Origin: Cladosporium sp. IMV 00045
Taxonomy: Eukaryota; Ascomycota; Dothideomycetes; Cladosporiales; Cladosporiaceae
Assembly (NCBI GenBank): GCA_001931905.2
Contig: MSJI02000187.1
Location: 1-64,000 of the forward strand
DNA: 64,000 bases
Direction: 5' to 3'
Part shown: positions 23,408 through 32,779 of the stretch, piece by piece
How positions within the stretch are numbered: position 1 is the first letter of the stretch
Layout: the number at the start of each line of letters is the position of its first letter
Translations under genes and position numbers: made by a program
The notes under the pieces: generated by a model
Told to the model about the DNA's origin: nothing
The model's input: the letters and a program-made list of their open reading frames with translations, nothing else
The model's database searches: none

Positions 23408-23992
23408 CGGGACGACGAAGAGGTGTATAATGACGGGTACTGATGGGTATTGGGAAGGGTATCAATCCTTTGTTTGGATGCAACAAAGCACGAGGAACCA
23501 GGATGCTTTTGCGAAAGGACAGATAACGGGCTGCTAAGAGTTTTTCATTTCTTTGTCTTCACAAGCATCGTTGTATGCTGGCGTTGGGCATCGGGATTTG
23601 TTTGCAATTGGCGTTGTGCAACTGGCGTTGGAACTGGCGTTGGGACTGGGTTGGTTTGACCTTTTTCGATCGATCACAACGAATACCTACTGATCGATGT
23701 TTCCTTTGTTTATCCCATTTCTACTATTACTCTCTTGCCAGACAGTGCTCATCGAAGCGCGCAGATATTCGAGACACCCATCCTCGTCCCCACTGAACCA
23801 AGCCAGGTTGACAGCTGTTGGCGATTCCAATGTTCATTCTTCTTGGCCCATCATTTTCCTCATCGCCAACCGAGTTCCCTACGCGAAGCAGCTCTTGAAT
23901 CTTGTCAATATCGGCATTCCCATCATGCTGTCTGACACATCACTTGATGGTAGAGCAAAAGGGAAGGCCCTGCGGTACGAGGAGCAAAAGAT

Positions 23993-24130
23993 TGGACGCT
24001 GTGGGAATTGAACCCACGACCTTTCACATATGCGATGATGCGAAGCGACTGTGTAATTGTTAGAATGGAATGCTACCAAACGTCGGAGCGATGGCGGAAC
24101 TTACAAATCATACCCCTAGACCAAGCGCCC
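23993..24130 (-). pseudogene. tRNA-Pro-like gene with a 65-bp insertion and no usable anticodon arm
   Basis: On the minus strand the first 25 nt (GGGCGCTTGGTCTAGGGG and on) have the acceptor and D-arm of tRNA-Pro. The 3' end has a well-paired T-arm (GTGGG TTCAATT CCCAC) and an acceptor strand AGCGTCC that pairs over seven positions with one G-U. Between D- and T-arm lie about 65 extra bases, and I find no 5-bp anticodon stem with a Pro anticodon. A normal nuclear tRNA intron sits after base 37 and leaves the stem intact, which is not so here. Probably a defective copy. Confidence 0.55.
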
Positions 24131-24358
24131 TAGGAATTGGATGATGTCATAGACTGATAAAAATCTTATTTTTTCTCAATGTTTCCCATCTGGCGCTCAA
24201 TCTCGACCTGGGTGAAAGGGCTGCTGTTGGAAGACGGGCGGAATTGAGGCAAGGGGCAAAATACAGGTATACGTTGTATTGGTTATGTAAAAACTGAGGG
24301 CCACAGCCCAAATCATTCGTTGTTCAAGTCAAGATCAAGCACGACTTGTAGTATGCCA

Positions 24359-25300
24359 CTACTTTCCCTTCATCTCCCCCTCCCTCCTCCTCTTCATCTC
24401 CGGGCCAAGCAACTTCCTACCCACAGACTCAGGCAGCATCAAGATGACCAGACTGGTAGCCCAATGCCTCCAGTCCGGCGCGACCAAAGTCTCACCGCAT
24501 CCAGCCTTGGCTAGCATGCCCTTGGCACAATCCGCAGCCGGGACCTTCATGCCGTTGTCCGCCGTGGTGTTTCTCGAGCTCGTCGTGTCACCTATCAAGC
24601 TTCCCATGACCTCGACTCCTTGTATTCCCTCGCATTCGAGCTCAGCGCGAAGCGCAAGTGTGAAAGTGTGGATGTAGGCTTTGGTGGAGGTGTAGGTGGC
24701 GATGTAGGGCATGCCGAATACACCGGCAAAAGAGCCGGCGTTGATGATGAGAGAAGGCTTGTTTTGCTTGAGGGTAGGCAGAAGAGCAGAGGTAAGGCGC
24801 GTCGGGAAGCGGGCGTTCATGGCGATGTTGGTGTCGATGTCGGCGCCGGAAAGCTGGTCGAGAGGGACGTAGATAGGGTCTGAGATGATACCACCGACGC
24901 AATTAATGAGGACGGTCAGAGAGCCAGAAACGGAGTTGACTTGTGTGGCGATGGCATTGTAGTTGATGTCTGGGCTTGCGGCGTCCGCGACGATGAGCTC
25001 TACCGAGCGGCCGGGGAATTGTAAGAGCAAAGTCTGCTTGACGCCTTGTAGCTTTTTCTCATTGCGGCCATGAACAAAGACATTGAAGCCATTGGAGAGC
25101 AGCTCGCGTGCGATTTCGAGGCCTATGCCGTCGCTGGCGCCAGTGACGAGGCCCCAGGAAGCGGGAGTGGCGTGGTGGTATTTGTGCAGCTCGGAGGGGC
25201 GAAAGAACTGTATCCAGAGAGCGTGGGCAGTCTTATAGACAAATTTCCAAAGGGAGAACACGCCGAAACATGCAATGATGGTGTTGATGACTGATGCCAT
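24359..25300 (-). CDS. Membrane SDR, 3-ketoacyl-CoA reductase / steroid dehydrogenase type
   Basis: A single exon of 313 codons. The N-terminal hydrophobic helix (IIACFGVFSLWKFVY) would anchor it in the ER. The Rossmann dinucleotide motif TGASDGIG is at residues 53-60, followed by a basic HGRNEKKL loop that suggests NADPH. NCVG stands where the usual NNAG motif would be, INAGSFAG carries the catalytic Ser, and YTSTK the Tyr-xxx-Lys pair. This set and the length fit the KAR/17-beta-HSD type 12 group, which reduces very-long-chain 3-ketoacyl-CoA; it lacks the length of the normal fungal Ifa38-type protein by only a little, so a paralogue with another lipid substrate is possible. The start is in a good context after a promoter-like region. 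Confidence 0.85.
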   Translation of the reverse strand: MASVINTIIACFGVFSLWKFVYKTAHALWIQFFRPSELHKYHHATPASWGLVTGASDGIGLEIARELLSNGFNVFVHGRNEKKLQGVKQTLLLQFPGRSVELIVADAASPDINYNAIATQVNSVSGSLTVLINCVGGIISDPIYVPLDQLSGADIDTNIAMNARFPTRLTSALLPTLKQNKPSLIINAGSFAGVFGMPYIATYTSTKAYIHTFTLALRAELECEGIQGVEVMGSLIGDTTSSRNTTADNGMKVPAADCAKGMLAKAGCGETLVAPDWRHWATSLVILMLPESVGRKLLGPEMKRRREGEMKGK

Positions 25301-25614
25301 GATTGCTGGGATATGGACCGCTCGTACGAACTGGGCGGGATTGCCTGTCAGCTTGCTCGTCCTCTGTAGTGATCTTTTGACATGTTATGCTGATACGCTG
25401 GAACTTACATGAAAATGCACAAAATGATAGAAAACGGTATCGATCAAAATTCGATGTTGTTGATAGGAGGTGGAAACCTCTGAGCAATCAGGTTGCTATC
25501 GTACAATCGTGAAGGCGGACTCCAGCCCCGATCTCCTCCGCACGTCCAATGTCGATCAATCCCTTCGAACTTCATGTCCCTCCGAACTTCACGTCTTCAT
25601 TCCTACTGCTTCTC

Positions 25615-26466
25615 CTACGACCTGCGACCCCTTCTGCCACGGTGACCCGAACCCCTCCCAAAACCTCCGCGCCTGTACTTCTTGACGGCGTTGTTCTGCC
25701 TTCCGCGCACTGATGCATTCCTCTGTCTGGCGTTCGCGTCCCTCTTCAAAGCACCGCACTGGGAGCGATAGCGTTCTTCGAGTTCACCAGGCAAGGACAG
25801 ACTCAGTCTGGCCTTGTTGCGGCGGTCGTCTTCGAAATATTTGAAGTAGGCGCCCCATCTCTTCGTCAGCTCGCTGAGGCGGCCGGTGACGAACAGATGG
25901 TGTTCGGAGCCCTGTGCGACCCTGAGCTCAAACTCGAATCCCGGATTTTCGAAAGAAATGCTGTTGTCGCCGAACGCGGCCAGGGGGAGCTCGCGGAAAC
26001 GGCGCAGATTGATCCAGTCGAAAAAGAGCTCCTTTTGCATGTCGCGTTGGCCGTTGGCGTGGCCTGCAATCTCGCGGATCGTCGAGAGCATGTTGGCGGC
26101 GAAGGCGTTGTTTCTGTGGATGTCGGCCGCCTCGTGGTCGGAGCCGGTGACCATGAGGCTCATCTGCATCTGGTCTGCGACATGGTCGTTGAGGCATTCC
26201 AGGAAACCAGCCAGGCGGGAGGGAGCCTCGTCTTTTCCCTTGATCAACCAGGCCACCCGTGGGACGTATTGCTCGAAGATCATTGGGTAGGCTTGGATCC
26301 GCATCAGCCTGCAGACCTGGGTGATGGCGAGATATGGCTTGATCTCGCCGAGCGGCTTGTATGCCGCATTGTCGACCTCCGTGATGTCTTGGAGGATGTG
26401 GTGGTAGAGTTTGTTGCGTATTTTTGGCTCTACGAGGAGCCTCTCAATCCCACGTGGTGCCGCCAT
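25615..26466 (-). CDS. F-box/2EXR-like unknown with an Arg/Gly-rich tail
   Basis: I start at ATG 26466 (MAAPRGIERLLVEPKI), giving 283 residues; the frame is open 41 codons further up but that part looks like leader. The N-terminal part (IRNKLYHHILQDI, then PYLAITQVCRLMRIQAYPMIFEQY) has the spacing of the many fungal proteins with a degenerate F-box-like or 2EXR-like start, where LxxLPxEIRxxIY is followed by ALLxxCRxIRxEA. The middle is unrecognised. The last 45 residues are basic and rich in Arg, Gly and Asn (GGFGRGSGHRGRRGRR), a possible RNA-binding or nucleolar tail. No introns. Function unknown. Confidence 0.65.
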   Translation of the reverse strand: MAAPRGIERLLVEPKIRNKLYHHILQDITEVDNAAYKPLGEIKPYLAITQVCRLMRIQAYPMIFEQYVPRVAWLIKGKDEAPSRLAGFLECLNDHVADQMQMSLMVTGSDHEAADIHRNNAFAANMLSTIREIAGHANGQRDMQKELFFDWINLRRFRELPLAAFGDNSISFENPGFEFELRVAQGSEHHLFVTGRLSELTKRWGAYFKYFEDDRRNKARLSLSLPGELEERYRSQCGALKRDANARQRNASVRGRQNNAVKKYRRGGFGRGSGHRGRRGRRS

Positions 26467-27235
26467 GTTTGTGTGACGGGTGGTAATAGTAGTTGCAGGG
26501 AGGGTGGAGAGATATATGGCGGCCGGGGGGAGCAGCAGGCGAGTACTAGCGCGCTTGGCATTGAGCTGCGCCGCATTCACATGCTGCATTCACATGGTGC
26601 ACGTCTTGGGCTTTGCCGTCTCCTTTTGTCATCGTCGTATCTTGTATTGGGCTTCTCAGGAAGGAGCGCGGAATCGTTAGGGAAGAGTCTATCGAAGAGC
26701 CAGGATCATACGTCAAGTCTCTCACTCTCTTGCTTGAGAGATCTGATTCTGGACGACACATCGATCCAACCAAAGCCATGTCGGGTCGTTGTAGTCTGTG
26801 GAGCTTTGATGCATCTTCGAAAGACGACTACAATCGATCCTTCCGGGCCCGTTGACGGAGAAGCTACCGTCACGTCTCGATACAGACAACTCTACCTCTC
26901 CCGCGAGACTAGCAAACACTTGAGGCTAACCATTGGCCAGATCTAGCGACGAGTCCAGCACGAAACACCTGAGTTGGTGTACAGCGGTCATCCACGACAG
27001 TCGACTAAGTTTAGCGGAATGGTGCTGTAGCTACCGAGGACGACGTGTTCACGGCATCATCTGGAGCGACCGAGACGATGTGTATTACATGAACAACCCC
27101 GACGACGCAACGACACAGGCTGGCATACGATGGACTACGGAATGGAGCAATCTAAGAGAGAGAAGAGCAAGTCCTTGTCCGCACATCGCCTTCGGAGAGC
27201 ATTCCAACGATTAAGAACGCAAGTCGGCCTCTCAA
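26467..27235. other. Intergenic, no gene seen
   Basis: Promoter side of the 25615-26466 gene and 3' flank of the small secreted-protein gene. Frames here are short, overlapping and unrecognised. Confidence 0.4.
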
Positions 27236-27732
27236 TCAGGCCTTGCCAATGATCCAGGTCTGACAGCCCTTCCTGCCATACTTTCTCTTGCCAGATCCAT
27301 TACCACGCCGGCGAGCACTGTCTGCGCACATGGAATTGAATTGATCAATGCAGCTGCGCAAGAAACTGGTCAGTATGTGAACCCGTCAACAAGTTGGACG
27401 TCGCAGATGTAACTTACGCGCTCCTGGGAACCCACTGCTTCGGCTTGCAGCCGCCGTCGATTCTGACGCTGACTCTGCCATCCTTGCTCTGGCCGCCCAT
27501 ATGAGCCTTGGTGCTCGGCACAGTCTAGTGAGAGGTCAGCAAATTTGACAGAACGGCGCCATGGGTTGTTTTGGGGCAGAGATGGACTCACCAGATCCCA
27601 AGTCCAGCCACAGAATCGGTTGATCGCTTGAGTGATTCTCCTGTCCTTTCTGTTGCAGACGACGTGGTTTGCCTCGGCCATGGCAAGTCCGATGATCGCC
27701 AGGATGGCGAAGAGCAAGGGAAGGAAACGCAT
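27236..27732 (-). CDS. Secreted six-cysteine small protein, candidate effector
   Basis: Three exons assemble in frame: 27592-27732, 27418-27524, 27236-27353, with introns 27525-27591 (GTGAGT, TGCTGACC, CACTAG) and 27354-27417 (GTAAGT, TACTGACC, GCGCAG). The product is 121 residues. Residues 1-19 (MRFLPLLFAILAIIGLAMA) are a clear signal peptide. The mature part is about 100 residues, very basic, with six cysteines (VVC, RFC, GGC, ACID, MCA, GCQ), an even number that would allow three disulfides, and no membrane segment. It ends GCQTWIIGKA. I recognise no family. Small size, secretion and cysteine content fit fungal effectors or antimicrobial proteins, but no role is shown. Without splicing only the first half is visible. 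Confidence 0.82.
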
Positions 27733-27810
27733 TTTGATATCAAGTTTCAAGGTGCTGGAAGAGTTGGATGTGGGAAAGACTCGGAGAGCGAAGAAGGACA
27801 GACAGAACAC

Positions 27811-27817
27811 ATATATA
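27811..27817 (-). promoter_or_regulatory. TATA box of the secreted-protein gene
   Basis: TATATAT on the minus strand about 80 bp upstream of the start codon at 27732, a fitting place for a core promoter element in a regulated fungal gene. The spacing to the transcription start is not known. Confidence 0.4.
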
Positions 27818-28640
27818 CATTCGACTTCCAGCGTCTCTGCAATTGCTCGCAAACGGACAATAAGATCTTGCTCCAGTGTAGATATCTTTGTTCGACGTGT
27901 GTGAATTGCTGGCGATAATGAGACTTGTGCGGCATGGTACGAGGTAGGCTGCCGAATCTGGGTCTCAATAGGCTTTGCGAGGTATGCAAGCCCTCCCAAA
28001 GCGTTTATGCAAGCATTACCGCATTGGTTCCAGATCAACCATATTCCATTCGTTTATTGTGCTGCTTAATGGTCTCCAAACGTAGTGATGTCGCGTTATA
28101 CTTTCCACGACTTGCCTAACACTCGTATCTTTCGCCATATCTTTCCAAGGAAGTCCATGATTGTTGTGCGTCTATCATCATCTAGCGCCTTGATTTTACG
28201 TCTTTCGTCCTGAGACACGACAACAATGGAAAGGCGCCATCTCTCGGTCCACGAGAATCGTTGAATTGATCGATGATCTGATGTAGCCGCATATATGATA
28301 AGTTACCTCTGAATTAAGATGTCAGTCTCAAACCCATTTCGCAAGTTCTTGTCTCCCAAGGCGCCATTCTTTATGCCTTTGACTGGTTTCAATGAGAGCA
28401 TCGTCGTCAGCTATGATATAGTATTGTCATTCATGCGGTATATCGTGTTTCCCAACCATGTGTGATAGGCCATAACAATGGCATCAGAAGCGGCACCTCA
28501 GTGAATTCAGTATTCACAGCACCAGCTGTTGGCTACTCAAAATTCACATGTCAAATTCGCCACAGGTTCTCCCTAGCGCGTAAACCTCAACCACAACCTC
28601 CTTCTACACAATTCTTACGAATATACTCGACGCCGCCGAC
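27818..28640. other. Intergenic between divergent genes
   Basis: Shared upstream region of the secreted-protein gene (minus) and the RBR gene (plus). No gene seen; a frame open from 28462 runs out of phase into the RBR gene. Confidence 0.45.
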
Positions 28641-28686
28641 ACCAGCACCAACACCAACACCAGCACCAGCACAGCAGCAGCAGCAT

Positions 28687-28718
<32 letters not shown>

Positions 28719-28729
28719 ACAACAACAAC
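28641..28729 (+). repeat. CAN-type microsatellite directly before the RBR start codon
   Basis: A run of ACC/AAC/CAG/CAA triplets (ACCAGCACCAACACC, then CAACAGCAACAG, ending in five AAC) reaches the ATG at 28730. It most likely belongs to the 5' untranslated leader. In another frame it would read as Pro/Thr then poly-Gln, but that frame leaves the RBR protein. Confidence 0.8.
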
Positions 28730-30680
28730 ATGGCGACTGCACCGCCACCCTCGCCGCCAACCTGGTCCTGCGCGGTCTGCGACCAGGAGATGGCGGCGGG
28801 GACGCGTGCAGTCCCCATCCACGCGGCCGCAGACGAGGCTCCCCCTCTCGTCTGCGTGCCCTGCCTGCACGAGAGATTCTCCTCCGCCCTGGAGAGAGAA
28901 TACGACTACCCGGTGGCCTGGGGAGCAGCCACCATTCACCCGCGGGACTTCTCCGATTTGTTCGACGGGGAGTTCCTGGCGGCATATGCGCGCGCCGAGT
29001 CTCAGTACCAGACGCCGGCGAACAAGCGCGTATACTGCACGTCCGCGGGCGGATGTGGGATGTTCCTGGGGGAGAGATGCGTTGCACCGGCAGAGACAGT
29101 CTGGTGCAATTGCGTGGTGGAGTGGTGTCTGGCCTGCGGTGAGAAGTGGGAGGGAATGCATCAATGTCAGCCTGAGAAGATGCAGGAAGAGAGAGAGAAG
29201 GCCTTGGAAGGCCTGGAGAAGGGAAAGGACTACCAGAAGTGTCCTGGAGAGGGCTGCGGCATGATCATCGAGCTGGCAGAGGCTTGCAACTCTGGTAAGT
29301 GTGGACCATGATCTACTCATTCATTAAAAGCGTTACTAACTCACATCTCCAGTCCTCTGCAAGTGCGGCCTAGAATTCTGCTACCTTTGCGGCGAAGCGG
29401 CCAAAGAATGCTCCGACCACTGGTACAAGAAAGACGATGGCAGTGGGTGCCCCAAATGGGGCAGCAGAGAGACCGGGACCTTCGAAGAAGACCTTTCCGA
29501 CGACGACGACGACGACGACGTCGACGACGACGACGACGTCGATGAGGAGCTGCTCGAGGATGGCCCCCTTGAGCCTGAGTTTATCGCCAGGTGGGAGAAC
29601 GAACGCCAAGTCATATTCATGGGACATGGCGAGAATGGCCACGAACCCGCCGGCATCAACCCAGCGCAGGTGGTAGAGGTTTGGGAACAAGGAGCAGGAG
29701 GCCTTACGAGTTTCAACTTCCAGCGTTGGACCTGGTACCTGGCAATGCAGGTCGGTGGGGTCGAAAGAGAGATCTGGGGCATCAGAGAATGGCTTGCGCC
29801 TCACCCCAGGGAAGCAGAGCGCGACCTTGCTCTTCTACTGGAAGCCATGGTCACCTGGGCGCCGTTCGTGCGCGACGACATCAGCAACATGCACTGGAAC
29901 GCGATCGTACAGACCCAGAACCAGTGGGGGGTGACCGACGACTGGCTGAGGGATATTTCTGTTGCCGCCAGGAACAGAGGAGCTCTTGAGGCCTTCTTGG
30001 GAGGTCCGTTGCCGCTGCTCAGATTGGACCACCTCTTCAACGTCGCCGACGAAGCCAACAGTCGTGCAGGAGCTCGATGGGCGCAGGTCACCAACGCCTG
30101 GGCTCTAGCTTACGATCAGGGTGCCACCAACATGGATTTCTTCCCAGGAATGGCGATCTTCGACGTCGGTCCCGACGACTTGCTGGCAAGAAAACCGGCG
30201 CGATACAACATCAGGGAGATGGAAATGTTCCGCGGACTTGAGGCATTGCAGTTCTGCCGGCTGCACGGTAACGCTCTTCTCGTGTTGCCGCGCAATGGCG
30301 CGAATGTCCTGGAAGGCTGGCTTCACGATCCTGAGCGGGCCGTGATGCGACCGCCGTGGCCATTTGACTGGCGTGAGCAGCCAGCAGGAGGTCAGATCAA
30401 TCCACAGCCAGCGGCGACCATGCAGCAAGACGCCCAGAGGGTCAGAACAGAGTGGGAGATTTACTTGCTGCAATTCCACGACCTGCTGCCGCATGAAGGG
30501 CAGATTCTTCTCTGGTGGTTCCTCTGGTTCTTCATCTGCGTAGGCAACATGCTGACCATTCCCGTGTTGCGCGCTCACGACCATCCCGAGAATGAGCCAA
30601 ACGTGGCGGAGCCGAAACTGCCATGGTCTGATGAAGAGGAGGTGGTGCAGAACAGGGTCCCTGCCATAAGATGGGCTTGA
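28730..30680 (+). CDS. RBR (RING-IBR-RING) ubiquitin ligase, two exons
   Basis: Exons 28730-29294 and 29353-30680; the intron 29295-29352 (GTAAGT, TACTAAC, CTCCAG) lies inside RING2. Product 630 residues. RING1-like start: CAVCDQEM with VCVPCLHERF. IBR: VYCTSAGGCGMF, then WCNCVVEWCLACG and HQC. RING2: KCPGEGCGMIIELAEAC, then CKCGLEFCYLCG; the cysteine in AEAC is the expected thioester residue. Family members receive ubiquitin from E2 and pass it on through this cysteine. An acidic run encoded by GAC repeats (29498-29545) follows, then a long unrecognised domain shared with the broken copy at 22006-23407. Near the C-terminus ILLWWFLWFFICVGNML is a likely membrane helix. The start lies right after a CAN repeat. 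Confidence 0.85.
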
Positions 30681-32779
30681 GGTACTTTAGTTGGGGAGAA
30701 GGGCAAGGTCTGAAAGAAACTAATCAGCTTCGCGATATGTGAGGAATAACGACCGCGGCAAGGCAAGGAATGCTTCGCTCAACAAGCAGCGGTCGAGCAT
30801 GCTCAAAGAAATACGAAGAACTTAGGGTATGAGGCGCGAATCCTGGCAGGATGGCTGGATACCAGCATAGTGTTGATGGGAATGGTTGTTTCATTAGACC
30901 GGCCTGCCCATTGCAGGCCTACGGCAGTTGGAGAATACTTTGCCGTAAGATCGAGCCTGACCGACGGCGTTACAAATCGAGAATGCCTTCAAGAGTTACC
31001 AGATACACTTAGCCAGTTGAACGCTGGTCTAATTGGCATCATCCTCATTTCTATGCTCTCCTCCAGCTCAGATCACCATCAAGCGTGCACATGGAGAATG
31101 CTCGAGGCATTCATTGGGAGGCGGGAAGGACGTATTGCGGACCGGAAAAGTCTTTCGAGCTCGGTGTATAAGCATTCATGTTCTTCAGTAAAAGCGTTGA
31201 ATTGTTATTATGCCAATGCAAATGAACAAATGTCGCGCATGCTTGGCTTGCCGTTGTAACTCTCGGAGATGGAGCACGAGCGAACTTGGCCTTGTTAATA
31301 AGACACGCGATCGCCGGAATGCTTGACGGCACTCGTCGGAACGATCAACATCACGTGTTTTCTCTTTGTTTTTGCTACCGGAGGTATTGACATCCGTATC
31401 CGGCGGATTGCCATTTTTCACTACCCGACCTGCCGCCTCCAACAAGCCGATTTCTTTCACCGGATGGCTCTGAAATGCTCTCCACCTGCCCAGACAGGCC
31501 CACATGGGCGGCTAGATGAACGTCTTCATTGCTGGCCCATGCGAATTTGCCATGTTACCATGGCCTGGGCGCTGGCGGCGATGAGAAAAATCTCGCGCAA
31601 AGGGCTGAATGGGGCATGACAGGCATCTTGGCAAGGCGCTGGCCGAAGGATCTGTTATGATGCTTTGCAGCATGCTTGCTTCATGGGCCAAGGCGAGGAT
31701 TTTCCTTGTGCCACCGCCGTCATCGACCAAGCTTTTTCTTGACTAGTGAGGTGTTCTCTTATACATCGTGATGCAATTGTATGTTCTTGCATGAAGGATT
31801 GTGAAGATGAAGATGTGAACATAGACGACATTAGCGGTAGACAGATAATGAGAACGAGACAGCCAGAAATCAGAGAGCCCCCACAGGCCATGAGGCTCCC
31901 CATCAATACCCCATCGCCGATGTTTCCCACCCAGTTTTCGTCCGCACGGGGATTTTGGGGAAGAAGCCAAAGAAACGCATTGACGCGGCCAGCTCCAGTG
32001 CAAACCGCTCTCAGCGTAAGCCAAGCACAAACTCTGCTCTGCCGATCATCCACCTTAGTATCTGCGTATCTGCTTACGAGGAGTTGCTCTTCTTCGGTAT
32101 GTGCCATCTAAACGACTGATGTGATCACGCGCGCGATCCGGTATTCTCAACTCTCGCCACTTGCGTGTAAGTGACGTCTACCCTCGACTTGCTGGACGGC
32201 CTTGGAAGCTGCTCTTCTCGAACATCTCCAGCCTAGCAACAGCGAAGATGCACCTCACAACGCCTTAAATGGCGCCCATCCAGATTAAGCATGACAAGAC
32301 GGCGCAAGACGAGCCAAGACCCTCTCGACATCTACCTCGTGGCGCAACCTTGCCGCCTTAGCGCGTATCCGGAGACTTCATGTGGAGTATCCGGCCGTGG
32401 AGGAGCACACCAGGCCACTCATGACCTTTCTCTCTGACGATCTCATAATTCCCATCTCGACATGCTCGCGGAATAGCCGATCTTCACCAGCTGAGACACG
32501 TCATGGCGCGTGCGACCCGGACAGCCAGTGGGAAACGGCGGCTACCAGAGCTAGACGGCAGGTAAGAAGAGTGAGAAAGAATCGATTGATGTGTGAGACC
32601 CTTCTGTTCTTGTTTTCTTTCTCAGCTTCCCTCTGTTCCCTCAATTTCACTGTCGCGTGGCTTTCTCGTCCTGGCATCTAGATAGCCAGGCCACAATTGG
32701 TGTAGACAAACGATACACACGACGCTCATAGCAGCGCTCGTCTCTCAAACTTCTCACCACAACACAGCAAGCACTCACC
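30681..32779. other. Long intergenic stretch, no supported gene
   Basis: Frames reach 150 codons on the minus strand (31655-32107, with one hydrophobic segment) but show no family and no consistent splice sites. The last 200 bp are the promoter and leader of the MFS gene, with CACC before its ATG. Confidence 0.45.

Noticed and set aside
23574..23660. Short repeats of ACTGGCGTTGG as a CRISPR-like or satellite array
   Set aside because: Units are about 11 bp, few and imperfect, without spacers; simple local slippage.
28462..29142. Frame with a poly-Gln run
   Set aside because: Out of phase with the RBR gene; the Gln run comes from the CAN microsatellite in the leader.
31655..32107. Minus-strand frame with a hydrophobic segment
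   Set aside because: No family and no consistent splice sites; single hydrophobic runs are common by chance.
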